Shown here: piece by piece, positions 24,852 to 32,216 of the stretch
Position numbering within the stretch: position 1 is the first letter of the stretch
Layout of the letters: each line of letters begins with the position of its first letter
Assembly: GCA_965224235.1 (NCBI GenBank)
Contig: CBDCYP010000001.1
Coordinates: forward strand, 682,001-746,000
DNA: 64,000 bases
From: G958295935 sp965224235
GTDB lineage: Bacteria > Chloroflexota > Dehalococcoidia > Lucifugimonadales > Lucifugimonadaceae
Reading direction: 5' to 3'
The notes under the pieces: generated by a model
The model's database searches: none
Told to the model about the DNA's origin: nothing
What the model saw: only the letters and a program-made list of their open reading frames with translations
Program-made: the position numbers and the translations under genes

Positions 24852-26000
24852 ATGATTGCCAGTCGAACAACATACGACGTCATAGTGGTAGGCGTCGGCG
24901 GGATGGGATCGGCGACGGTATACGAACTGGCAAGCCGCGGCCTGCGCGTCCTGGGACTCGAACAGTTCGACATACCGCATGATCAGGGATCGTCGCACGG
25001 GGTGAACCGCATAATTCGGCTCGCTTACTACGAGGATCCGTCCTACGTGCCCTTGTTGCTGCGTTCCTTCGAACGATGGCGCGAACTGGAAGCCGTCTCC
25101 GGCGAGAAGCTGCTCTACACCACCGGCTCGGTCGATGCCAGCCCCGAAGACAACGATGTGTTCACCGGCTCGTTGCGTTCATGTATCGAGCACGACCTGC
25201 CCCATGAGACCCTGACTAGCGGCGAGTTGACCAAACGGTTTCCCGGCTATCGGCTGCCGCCGGGGTGGATGGGCCTGTACCAGCCGGACGGGGGGTTCCT
25301 GCTCTCCGAGCGGTGCATCGTCAACCACGTATTCGGCGCGCTCGAACGAGGCGCAGACATAAGGGCCCGCGAAACCGTTCTCGGATGGGACCGGGCGGGA
25401 GACGCTATCCAGGTCGAGACCAGCCGGGGGAAATACGAAGCCAGCGCCCTGGTCATCACCGCCGGCGCATGGACCGAGACGCTTACGCCGTCCCTGGCCC
25501 ACTTGGCGATACCTGAACGACAGGTTATCGGCTGGTTTCAACCGATCCGGCCGGAGCTTTTCACAATAGAAAACTACCCTGCGACCAACATCGCTGCCGA
25601 CGAGGGACGATACTACGCGTTTCCGGTGTTTGGGATTCCCGGATTCAAGATTGGCCGATACCACCACTTTGAAGAGGCGACGGCGGCGGATGATCTCGAC
25701 AGGTTTTGCAGGGATGAGGATGAGGAGGCGCTTCGACTGGCCGTCTCTCGATACTTTCCTGACGCCAACGGGCCAACGCTGTCCCTCAAGGCCTGTATGT
25801 TTACGAACACGCCTGACGAACACTTCATCATCGACGCCGTGCCCGGCATGACGAATGTCTTCATCGCGGCAGGATTTTCTGGTCATGGATTCAAGTTTTG
25901 CAGTGTGGTCGGCGAGATAATGGCGGACCTTGCGACAAAGGGCGATACCCACCACGATATTTCGCTGTTGCGCTTGAGTCGATTCGAAGAACTGATTTGA
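24852..26000 (+). CDS. Monomeric sarcosine oxidase / N-methyl amino acid oxidase family
   Basis: A 382-residue FAD enzyme. The dinucleotide loop is VGVGGMGSAT (G14-x-G16-x-x-G19), followed by E37 near the ribose site. The covalent-FAD cysteine of monomeric sarcosine oxidase has an exact counterpart: C315 in A-C-M-F-T-N-T-P-D-E-H-F-I-I-D. The C-terminal A-G-F-S-G-H-G-F-K-F is likewise family-typical. It oxidatively demethylates sarcosine, N-methyltryptophan or a similar amine, releasing formaldehyde and hydrogen peroxide. AAGGAAAG precedes the ATG. The sulfatase just upstream is on the same strand, 122 bases away. Confidence 0.88.
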   Translation: MIASRTTYDVIVVGVGGMGSATVYELASRGLRVLGLEQFDIPHDQGSSHGVNRIIRLAYYEDPSYVPLLLRSFERWRELEAVSGEKLLYTTGSVDASPEDNDVFTGSLRSCIEHDLPHETLTSGELTKRFPGYRLPPGWMGLYQPDGGFLLSERCIVNHVFGALERGADIRARETVLGWDRAGDAIQVETSRGKYEASALVITAGAWTETLTPSLAHLAIPERQVIGWFQPIRPELFTIENYPATNIAADEGRYYAFPVFGIPGFKIGRYHHFEEATAADDLDRFCRDEDEEALRLAVSRYFPDANGPTLSLKACMFTNTPDEHFIIDAVPGMTNVFIAAGFSGHGFKFCSVVGEIMADLATKGDTHHDISLLRLSRFEELI

Positions 26001-26092
26001 TATGATCATGGATCAACGGACTCACGGCAGTGTGCTGAAATCCACCCGGCGTTGACCGAACCGGGATGCACTGCGTGACGTGGAATATTCGG

Positions 26093-26167
26093 GCGGAAGT
26101 AGCTCAGTGGTAGAGCACAACCTTGCCAAGGTTGGGGTCGCGGGTTCGAATCCCGTCTTCCGCTCCA
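26093..26167 (+). tRNA. tRNA-Gly (GCC)
   Basis: A full cloverleaf: acceptor GCGGAAG / CTTCCGC, anticodon stem CAACC / GGTTG around loop TTGCCAA (anticodon GCC), and a T arm GCGGGTTCGAATCCCGT. The 3' CCA is encoded. Confidence 0.96.
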
Positions 26168-26219
26168 CTCCCCTTCAAACCGCACCGGGCGCCTGATCCG
26201 GCCACCATCAGCACACACC

Positions 26220-26468
26220 GGGCCGCATACATCGCGGCCAGACTCCCCACTGGGCCTTTCGTAATCGCCGGTAATTACAAGGTTCCGCGCTTGTAATCCC
26301 TTCAGATGACCAATAACGTTACCTACGCCAGAGTTTCGCTTTTAATCCCAGACAAGGCTTTCGCCCCACGAAGGTCATGGAGTCCGCTCCATGCCCTCTT
26401 GTGGCTAAGTCTGGGGTTGCGACAACTCTGGCAAGCGGTCACCATCCCAAGCCACAAGGGGGTTCCAT
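26220..26468 (+). promoter_or_regulatory. Structured leader RNA, copy 1 (candidate riboswitch-like element)
   Basis: Stems in order: ATTACAAG / CTTGTAAT (26274-26281 with 26290-26297); an outer stem a at 26327-26339 with 26419-26432; stem b, CCCAGAC / GTCTGGG (26347-26353 with 26409-26415); a hairpin CATGGAG / CTCCATG (26376-26382 with 26387-26393); and helix e at 26394-26406 with 26450-26462. The last helix pairs sequence inside the a/b domain with sequence after it, so it forms a pseudoknot, and its 3' strand contains the ribosome site AAGGGGG of the UUG start at 26469. The same leader occurs at 27258-27507. Together this looks like a translation-controlling RNA; the ligand is unknown. Confidence 0.65.
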
Positions 26469-27179
26469 TTGTCAGAAAGTTACATCCGCGTAGTTCGGAA
26501 AAGCGGTGTTTGGAGCCCCAGCTGGCGCTCATTGAAATTACTCTTGGCACCGATGGCCATCGCATTGGTCACCGCATTCCTTGCAGTCGCTTGCGCCTCA
26601 GATGCACCCGAACCGGCGGCAACCACCGGGCCAGCGCCAACTGCGACCCCCAAGCCCAGTCCCGAACCGGCGGCGACCACCGGGCCAGCGCCAACGACAA
26701 CTAGCGAGTCCGGTTTCGGCGATGGTACGTGGATCGTCGGAACGGACGTAGGGCCAGGGATTTATGCGGCGGCTGGTGGCACCCTGTGTTACTGGTCGAG
26801 ACTCAGCGGGTTTGGCGGAAGTCTAGGCGAAATCATCGCAAATGAATTGTCGGCCGGGAGGACCGTGGTTGAAATAGCGTCTGAAGACAAGGGTTTCGAG
26901 ACGGCCGGTTGCGGTGATTGGAGGCCCGTCATTGAGGTGACCGCCCCGTTGAGCGCCATCCCGGAAGGCACGTGGTTGGTGGGCGATGAAATACCCTCAG
27001 GTACATATTCTGCCGAGGGAGGAGACCTGTGCTACTGGGCCCGCCTCAATGGATTCAGTGGGGAGTTGGGCGACATCATCGCGAATAACGTCGGGGCCGG
27101 GAAACAGGTCGCCGAAATCACGTCAACCGACGCAGGATTTAGCTCCAGAGGTTGCGGGGCATGGACCCGCGCCAATTGA
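26469..27179 (+). CDS. Putative lipoprotein with two tandem LCYW repeats
   Basis: A 236-residue exported protein. A basic N-terminus and hydrophobic stretch end in the lipobox-like A-V-A-C (C42), followed by a Pro/Thr/Ala-rich linker in which the phrase EPAATTGPAPT is repeated. The rest is two copies of a ~70-residue module, each with G-x-W-x-V-G, G-x-Y, G-G-x-L-C-Y-W-x-R-L, I-I-A-N and G-C-G-x-W; the paired cysteines probably form a disulfide. The start is a TTG six bases after AAGGGGG; starting at the internal ATG would remove the basic n-region. Its leader is nearly identical to that of the next gene. Function unknown, probably cell-surface. Confidence 0.75.
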   Translation: MSESYIRVVRKSGVWSPSWRSLKLLLAPMAIALVTAFLAVACASDAPEPAATTGPAPTATPKPSPEPAATTGPAPTTTSESGFGDGTWIVGTDVGPGIYAAAGGTLCYWSRLSGFGGSLGEIIANELSAGRTVVEIASEDKGFETAGCGDWRPVIEVTAPLSAIPEGTWLVGDEIPSGTYSAEGGDLCYWARLNGFSGELGDIIANNVGAGKQVAEITSTDAGFSSRGCGAWTRAN

Positions 27180-27257
27180 AGGGAGCTGGTCACATGCATG
27201 TTCGGTCCACGGAATCCGGGTTCCAGACGACGCCGTTCTGATGGGCAACGCCACATA

Positions 27258-27507
27258 CCGGCCCGCAATACGGGCGGCAGAATCCCTATTGGGCCTTTCG
27301 TGATAGCTGGCAATTGCAGGTTTCAGCCCTTGCAATCCCCCGCGGTTACCAATAACGTTCCTACGCCAGAGTTTCGCTTTTAATCTCAGACAAGGCTTTC
27401 GCCCCACGAAGGTCGTGGAGTCCGCTCTATGCCCTCGTGTGGCTAAAGTCTTGGATAGCGACGACCTTGGCAAGCGGTCACCATCCCAAACCACGAGGGG
27501 GTTCCAA
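27258..27507 (+). promoter_or_regulatory. Structured leader RNA, copy 2
   Basis: About nine in ten bases match copy 1 from CAATAACGTT to TTGTCAGAA, and the match extends more weakly upstream. The first hairpin has changed to ATTGCAGG / CTTGCAAT: one A-U pair became G-C (both sides changed) and one became G-U. The GTGGAG / CTCTAT hairpin has two wobble-preserving changes. The helix over the ribosome site is CCCTCGTG / CACGAGGG. Some changes are disruptive (one mismatch each in stems a and b). Confidence 0.62.
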
Positions 27508-27786
27508 TTGTCAGAAGGCAGAAAGACAGCCGAAGAGCGCAAAGAGGCGTTGGCAAGACAAATCGCAGGTCGAGTCGCACAGGGCCTCAGGGTCGAAACC
27601 CAAAGCGATTTCCAGGCGGTGATGATTCATGGGAAGGTCGTAAACCACGTACTTCATCTCATACTCACGTTCATGACCTTGGGGGTTTGGGCGCTCATCT
27701 GGATTGCATTGGTCGCCTTGGGCGGTGAGAAGCGAGAACTTGTACAAGTTGACGAATGGGGAAACCCCACCATCGCCAGACTCTAG
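27508..27786 (+). CDS. Small membrane protein behind the duplicated leader
   Basis: A 92-residue protein: a charged N-terminus (KTAEERKEALARQIAGR), then V-N-H-V-L-H-L-I-L-T-F-M-T-L-G-V-W-A-L-I-W forming one long or two short membrane segments, and a short polar tail. The N-H-x-L-H-L-x-L-T-x-x-T-x-G-x-W pattern recurs in small bacterial membrane proteins of unknown role. Translation begins at TTG 27508, in the same context (GGGGGTTCCAATTG) as the lipoprotein gene upstream; the first residues after both starts are S-E. A longer frame upstream runs through the leader and is not coding. Confidence 0.7.
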   Translation: MSEGRKTAEERKEALARQIAGRVAQGLRVETQSDFQAVMIHGKVVNHVLHLILTFMTLGVWALIWIALVALGGEKRELVQVDEWGNPTIARL

Positions 27787-27869
27787 GGCTGGCAGGGTTA
27801 CCCCAACTGAGACCTTTGCATGACCGTCGTTCCGGCCTCCGAGCCGGAATCCAGCAACTGTCTTGAGAG

Positions 27870-28805
27870 TCAAGCGTTTAGGGCGTGGCTAGACTCCCAT
27901 CCGGCGCCGTTCTTGAGCATGGCGTTGAGGATGGTCAGCAGCTTGCGCATGCACGCCGTGAGAGCCACCTTCTTGGGCTTCCCCGCTTCCAGTAGCCGCT
28001 CATAGAACTCCTTCAGCACCGGATTACATCGGACGGCCACCAAGGTGGACATGTACAGGGCAGAGCGTACTTTGGCGCGACCTCCCCAACAGCTGCGCGC
28101 ACCTCGGAACTTCCCACTGTCACGGCTTAGCGGCGCCACGCCGACGAGCGCCGCAACCGCCCTACGGTCGAGGGATCCCAGCTCCGGCAGATCGGCCAGG
28201 AGGCTAAAGGTGGTCACGGGTCCAACGCCCGGCACGCTCCTCAAAAGCTTCGCCTGATCCTGCCACAGCGGGCTCTCCCGCAGACGCCCCCCAAGGTCAT
28301 CGTCAATCTCCTTCAACTGGAGATTCAGAAAGGCGATCACCTCTTCGATGCTCTTCCGTACTGCCGGCAAGGCCTGTCGGCGACGCAATTGCTCCGAGGT
28401 ACGCATACGGGTGACCTGCCGGCGGCGTGCCACGAGCGCCTGAAGCTCCCGCACCTCATCAGGTACGGGAGGCCGGGCCTCCACGCCGCTGGCCTCCCCG
28501 AAACGCGCTATGACCGCAGCGTCGATCCGATCGGTCTTCGCCAGTATGCCCTGGGAGCGCGCAAAGTCCCGGACGTGGCGCGGGTTGACGATTGCGGCGG
28601 GGACGCCCGCTGTCCAGATCGCCGCGCTGAGCTCGGACTCATACCCGCCCGTGGCCTCCATGACGACGATCTGCGGCGCCAGGTCACGAAGCTTACGCAC
28701 AAGTCCGTCCACCGATTTCTCGTCCAGGCCGACATGCCACGTTTCGCCCGTCGGGTGCACTGCGACGTCCACCCAGTCCTTTGAGACATCGATTCCCACA
28801 AACAT
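27870..28805 (-). CDS. IS110-family transposase (DEDD recombinase)
   Basis: A 311-residue IS110 transposase. The N-terminal RuvC-like domain has G-I-D6-V-S-K, V-V-M-E-A-T-G-G-Y-E and K-T-D-R-I-D-A, the expected DEDD carboxylates. The C-terminal Tnp20 domain has L-R-S-V-P-G-V-G-P-V-T and P-L-S-R-D-S-G-K-F-R-G, where the catalytic serine lies. It looks full length and intact, so the element may be active. Such enzymes use a bispecific bridge RNA made from the non-coding end; the candidate sits directly upstream of the ATG at 28805. An AAAGGAG ribosome site is present just before the start. Confidence 0.93.
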   Translation of the reverse strand: MFVGIDVSKDWVDVAVHPTGETWHVGLDEKSVDGLVRKLRDLAPQIVVMEATGGYESELSAAIWTAGVPAAIVNPRHVRDFARSQGILAKTDRIDAAVIARFGEASGVEARPPVPDEVRELQALVARRRQVTRMRTSEQLRRRQALPAVRKSIEEVIAFLNLQLKEIDDDLGGRLRESPLWQDQAKLLRSVPGVGPVTTFSLLADLPELGSLDRRAVAALVGVAPLSRDSGKFRGARSCWGGRAKVRSALYMSTLVAVRCNPVLKEFYERLLEAGKPKKVALTACMRKLLTILNAMLKNGAGWESSHALNA

Positions 28806-28849
28806 CGGTTACTCCTTTGGCCCATCCTTGCAGATACGGGCTCGCTGGC

Positions 28850-28957
28850 CCAGGCAACTGTTCGGGCTCTAAGATTAAAAAGGCGGGGCGACCACGCTGG
28901 ATTCCGGTCTCCAAGACCAAGGGGTGTACGGTCTGCCCCGCCACCTTCACCAAGATA
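28850..28957 (-). ncRNA. Candidate bridge RNA of the IS110 element
   Basis: On the minus strand a long stem (28930-28942 with 28882-28893, GGCGGGGC / GCCCCGCC plus a continuation) encloses a loop with an inner hairpin GGTC / GACC. One side of the loop carries the complement of GCTGGATTCCGG, which is exactly the 12 bases at the element's left-hand flank (27844-27855, reverse orientation). The other side matches CAAGGGG of the right-hand flank. Further along, GCAACTGT at 28854-28861 repeats the element's right end. This is the target-loop/donor-loop plan of IS110 bridge RNAs. The ends are approximate. Confidence 0.65.
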
Positions 28958-28959
28958 CA

Positions 28960-29239
28960 AGGGGCGGGGATTCCGGATTGGATAGCATGCCTTGACTTTT
29001 CATCATGGTCCAACGCCAGGAGTTACGCAAAGGTCCCCAACGGGAGTTGCTGGCTCACTTTCGGCTCAACGGGCGCGGGCTCTGTGTTTATAGAGTGGCT
29101 AGACGCCGTTATTTTTGAAGGAACGCTCCCTGACGCAAGTGATGGTTCTCGCGCTGGCCTGTTTCCGATCCGCACGGGAATCGGCGATATCAGGGTTGCC
29201 GCCACGTCTCGGCAACCGAGCCGATAGCTACACTGGCAT
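28960..29239. other. Flank of the IS110 element
   Basis: No gene recognised. A plus-strand coding-like stretch near 29040-29226 (SCWLTFGSTGAGS...) could be the tail of a gene cut off by the insertion, but it has no start or known match. Confidence 0.3.
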
Positions 29240-29764
29240 ATGCGCGAATTAGACCCGCGGCTGGGTGCCATCCTTCGGGACAGTTTTTGCATCCGCACCA
29301 CCATGACCCGCCGCCGGTCCGGCGGATCGCGCACTGTGGAGACTACGTACTGCTGGGACGGCGCCCGCCAAATCGTGCTTTCCGGCTATCCAGGGCCTCG
29401 CGACTGGGTGGCGAACATAAACGCCAATCCAACCGTCACACTGCACACGGCGGAGTTCGAGCCTTCGTTCGACATTCCCGGCCGGGCCGAGGTACTGTGG
29501 GACACCAACGAACGCCTGCCTCACCTGCTCAACTTCATCGGCAGGTGGACGGAGAGGCCGGGGTTCCCCCGCCGCAGGTTCGCCCTGGTCCTCGGGGCGA
29601 TCAGGATCAACCGAAAACTGCGTCTGCCCTGGTGGGGACCGTTTTGGCTCATCCGCAAAATCTTCGATCAAATGCCGTGCGTCGTGGTCACCTTCACTGG
29701 CGACCCAATACTCCGCACGGACGGGCCGCCACCCCTTTCGGAGCCCCACGGGGACCGCACATGA
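29240..29764 (+). CDS. Flavin/F420-binding split-barrel protein (DUF385-like)
   Basis: A 174-residue protein with a split beta-barrel pattern: an R-T-x-E-T-T-Y strand, then I-V-L-S-G-Y-P-G-P-R-D-W-V-A-N-I-N-A-N-P-T-V-T-L, the layout of deazaflavin (F420)-dependent nitroreductase-like DUF385 proteins (backbone: strand, W-x-x-N-x-x-A-N-P, strand). The C-terminal third is basic and aromatic (RKLRLPWWGPFWLIRKIF) and may touch the membrane. The specific cofactor and substrate are unproven. It stands alone between the IS110 element and repeats. Confidence 0.5.
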   Translation: MRELDPRLGAILRDSFCIRTTMTRRRSGGSRTVETTYCWDGARQIVLSGYPGPRDWVANINANPTVTLHTAEFEPSFDIPGRAEVLWDTNERLPHLLNFIGRWTERPGFPRRRFALVLGAIRINRKLRLPWWGPFWLIRKIFDQMPCVVVTFTGDPILRTDGPPPLSEPHGDRT

Positions 29765-30078
29765 GAGGTTTCCCAAACAGCGCCAATGGGGCGGAACGCA
29801 AACGACTGTCATTCCTCTGAAAATAGCCCGGTCAGACGGCCAGCCCCCACCGTCTTTCCGGACTTGATCCGGAACCCAGGGGCGAGGGGACGCGCGAATA
29901 CCGGGTACCCGTTAATCCCCACACAGGCTCTCAGCGCCAATGACTACCGCCCCAGTCGTATCGCCAGGCGACACCCCATTTCCATCCCCCTGTACGCCCT
30001 TCACAAGGCCAACGTCATCCCGAGCGCCCAACCGTCATTCCTCTGAAAATAGCCCGGTCAGACGGCCAGCCATCCAGA
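29765..30078. other. Repeat-rich intergenic region
   Basis: No gene. It contains a 38-base direct repeat (29808-29845 and 30034-30071) and a REP-like palindrome TCCGGACTTGATCCGGAA near 29857. Confidence 0.6.
29808..30071. repeat. Paired 38-bp direct repeats
   Basis: GTCATTCCTCTGAAAATAGC and the 18 bases after it occur identically at 29808-29845 and 30034-30071. No inverted ends or transposase are linked to them. Confidence 0.85.
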
Positions 30079-30888
30079 TCAGGAATCAGGCGGCGACGGC
30101 ATATCGCCGTCGAGGGCATTCCTAGCAATGTCCCGCGTTGCGGTGTCGAACTGCGGGTTGCCGGCAATCCATTCGAGATAGTCCGGCTCTCCGGCCGCGA
30201 CCTCGGACAGCCGCCGCCCGCGGTGCTTCCCGAAATTGATCAACGCCTCACTGTTCGCCGACCATACGAACTTGCCCTCTGGGTCGAGCGCGCGCGCGTC
30301 GACACCCTTGGACCACGCCGCCAGTTGGCGCGGCGATCGGGGCAGACCAGCACCTGTCGACAACTCGCCAAGAAGGATTTCAGCGGCCGCACTCGCCGAC
30401 GTCTCGGCTCCCGCCACGGACGTCAATTCGCCACCTGCAAACTTCTTGTACGCCGCGCGAAGATCGCGGGGTTCGAGACGGTGGAAAATCGCCATCGCGT
30501 CTAGGACCACCCTGCCTTGAGCGCTGAACTCAACACCCGACCGCCGGAACTCCTCGACCAACAGGGGCACGTGAAAACGCTCCACGGCAAATCCGGCTAG
30601 ATCGCATCCTTCAAGATGCTCGGCCAGTCCCCTGGCATAAGACCTGAAATTCGGAACGTCGGACACGTCGTCGTCGGTAATCCCGTGAACCTCTGTCGCT
30701 CCGGGCGGGATTGGCGTACCGGGGTTGACCAACACCGATCGTGTTCGTTCGTTTCCGGCGGGATCGATCTTAAGGACGGTGAGCCGCACTATTCGGGCCG
30801 TCCGTGTGTCGAGTCCGGTCGAGGCGGCATCGATGAACGCCAACGGCCGTTCAAGCTCCAGGTATTCCAACAGGCGGTGAGCGGCCAT
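30079..30888 (-). CDS. DnaQ-fold exonuclease homologue with lost active site
   Basis: A 269-residue protein plainly of the DEDDh exonuclease fold: LAFID and ASTGLD at motif I, DLAGF...FHVPLL at motif II, and LTSVAGAETSASAAAEIL at motif III. Yet the catalytic residues are missing: motif I is D20-A-A22 in place of D-x-E, motif II has A101 and H106 where N and D belong, and motif III has A159 and S164 instead of H and D. The C-terminal 45 residues (INFGKHRGRRLSEVA...YLEWI) are the short module often attached to such exonucleases. It is probably a catalytically dead paralogue with a binding role, or early decay. The start at 30888 follows AGGA. Confidence 0.75.
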   Translation of the reverse strand: MAAHRLLEYLELERPLAFIDAASTGLDTRTARIVRLTVLKIDPAGNERTRSVLVNPGTPIPPGATEVHGITDDDVSDVPNFRSYARGLAEHLEGCDLAGFAVERFHVPLLVEEFRRSGVEFSAQGRVVLDAMAIFHRLEPRDLRAAYKKFAGGELTSVAGAETSASAAAEILLGELSTGAGLPRSPRQLAAWSKGVDARALDPEGKFVWSANSEALINFGKHRGRRLSEVAAGEPDYLEWIAGNPQFDTATRDIARNALDGDMPSPPDS

Positions 30889-30909
30889 AGTCAAGTCCTG
30901 ATTCAGAAT

Positions 30910-31037
30910 TAGGGATGGTCTGAACAAGCCCACTGGTTGCGCCTGAATCTGTTACAAAGACCCTTCGACAAGCTCAGGGCGAACGGATTGGAACACGGAG
31001 TTGTTCAGAGGTTCCGGAGTTGTTCAGAGGTTCCTTA
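30910..31037. repeat. MITE copy 4, internally deleted
   Basis: Bounded by TA (30910-30911, 31036-31037). The left terminal repeat is degenerate (TAGGGATGGTCTGAACAAG), the central hairpin is gone, the block CCCTTCGACAAGCTCAGGGC remains, and the right end CGGAGTTGTTCAGAGGTTCC is present twice in tandem. It sits 21 bases upstream of the pseudo-exonuclease start. Confidence 0.75.
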
Positions 31038-31269
31038 GATCAATGCGATCATATGCTATCCGTTGTACACGCCATCAGCCGGAATGAGTGACGATGACAC
31101 AGGCCAACCGAATCAGGCCAGGACCAAGCAAAATTTGATTTCGGCAATTTGGCCACGACGCGCAAACGTTCGGCCTGTCAATTACACTTGTTTCCAGCAG
31201 GTTCTCTCGAATTTGCGGATTTTGGTGGATCGGCAGACGCGACCCTTTGCGATTGGTGGCTCCAAAAAA
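31038..31269. other. Intergenic region before the PaREP1-like gene
   Basis: No gene seen. A plus-strand frame from 31063 is in phase with the next gene but shows no conserved-looking sequence or ribosome site. Confidence 0.4.
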
Positions 31270-31641
31270 ATGGCGCTAGAGATAGATATGCAGACCAGGG
31301 ATCACGTCCGGACCGCCCGGGAAATTCTTACAGCCGCGGGCAGGGAATTCGAGACCGGAGACCATCTCCAGGCATCGGAAAAGTTGTGGGGGGCAGCGTC
31401 TCACGCGCTCATAGCGGTGGCCCAACAGCGTAACTGGCCACACGGCAGCCACCGGGCGTTAAAGAAGGCGACGCAACTGCTCGTCGACGAGACTGGCGAT
31501 ATGGCGCTGCTCGCGGGGTTCGTATCTGCCGAGAAATTCCACGCAAACTTCTATCACGATTTCATGGAAGATTTCGAACTGGACGCTGACCGGCCGACCG
31601 TCAACAACTTTGTCGAGAGATTGCTGGTTCTAGCGGCCTGA
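31270..31641 (+). CDS. PaREP1/HEPN-like helical protein
   Basis: A 123-residue helical protein. The core A-R-E-F-x-x-G-D-x-L-Q-A-S-E-K-L-W-G-A-A-S-H-A-L-like pattern followed by W-P-H-G-S-H-R-A-L resembles the PaREP1 family, which has a HEPN-like fold and is common in archaea and Chloroflexota. The function is not known; many HEPN proteins bind nucleotides or RNA. I chose the ATG at 31270; an ATG at 31288 is a possible alternative, as no clear ribosome site is visible. It is a single gene between MITE 4 and tRNA-Leu. Confidence 0.55.
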   Translation: MALEIDMQTRDHVRTAREILTAAGREFETGDHLQASEKLWGAASHALIAVAQQRNWPHGSHRALKKATQLLVDETGDMALLAGFVSAEKFHANFYHDFMEDFELDADRPTVNNFVERLLVLAA

Positions 31642-31829
31642 GTTCGCCTACCCAAATCCGTCTGCACGTAGTGGCGGCCATCAGGGTCATCGTTCGCGAC
31701 TGACCGCTTACAGGATTGATGACGGGATCCGTTCGCCACAGGGCGCAGCCCTGTCTCGGTCAGGGGCCCGCTAAGAGCAAATCGTTAGCCGGTCAAATAC
31801 ACTTGTTTCTGCCACAATCAACCGAACTT

Positions 31830-31917
31830 GCCGAAGTGGCGGAATGGTAGACGCGACGGTCTCAAAAACCGTTGGGCATAAACGCCCGTGTGGGTTCGAA
31901 TCCCACCTTCGGCACCA
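31830..31917 (+). tRNA. tRNA-Leu (CAA)
   Basis: An 88-base class II tRNA: acceptor GCCGAAG / CTTCGGC, anticodon stem ACGGT / ACCGT around CTCAAAA (anticodon CAA), a long variable arm TGGGC / GCCCG, T arm TGGGTTCGAATCCCA, and an encoded CCA. Confidence 0.96.
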
Positions 31918-32216
31918 ACCGTGACCCCGATGGCATCGTGCGCGGGTGGGCGTTCGCGCGTTGCGCCACACCTCCCCAGGCGCCCAGGCGCGCACAAGAG
32001 GCGCGCTACAAGGTGTGCATTGGATCGCACGGCGCATGGAATCACGCGTGGATGATGTTCGTGTTTGCCCCTCGCGCTCCCCGAGGTCGACCGCGTGTGG
32101 GCACTCTGGGGAAGGGATGCACGCGGGAACAACGGGACGCCCCGATGTCAGACGAAAACACCATTTTACGTACATTGTGTGCACGGAACGGCCCGTTCAG
32201 CAGGGGTTTGCCAGTT
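31918..32216. other. Intergenic region after tRNA-Leu
   Basis: About 300 bases, no gene or clear element. No attachment-site duplication of the tRNA 3' end was noticed nearby. Confidence 0.4.

Larger units (their letters stand above)
27855..28959 (-). mobile_element. IS110-family insertion sequence
   Basis: The element holds one transposase on the minus strand, a short right end of about 15 bases beyond its stop, and a longer non-coding left end that appears to encode a bridge RNA. IS110 elements lack terminal inverted repeats, so the ends are inferred. The left-hand flank ends with CCGGAATCCAGC, and the other flank starts with CAAGGGGCGG; both sequences recur inside the element in the predicted target-binding loop. 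The octamer GCAACTGT occurs once at the right end (27854) and once in the left end (28854), as expected for a donor guide. Ends are accurate to a few bases only. Confidence 0.8.

Noticed and set aside
26220..27507. The duplicated leader as a MITE or IS fragment
   Set aside because: There are no terminal inverted repeats or target duplications, both copies end at a UUG start with the same spacing, and changes tend to keep stems.
26093..31917. Genomic island integrated at tRNA-Gly or tRNA-Leu
   Set aside because: No integrase and no repeat of either tRNA 3' end was found; the IS110 element does not use tRNA sites.
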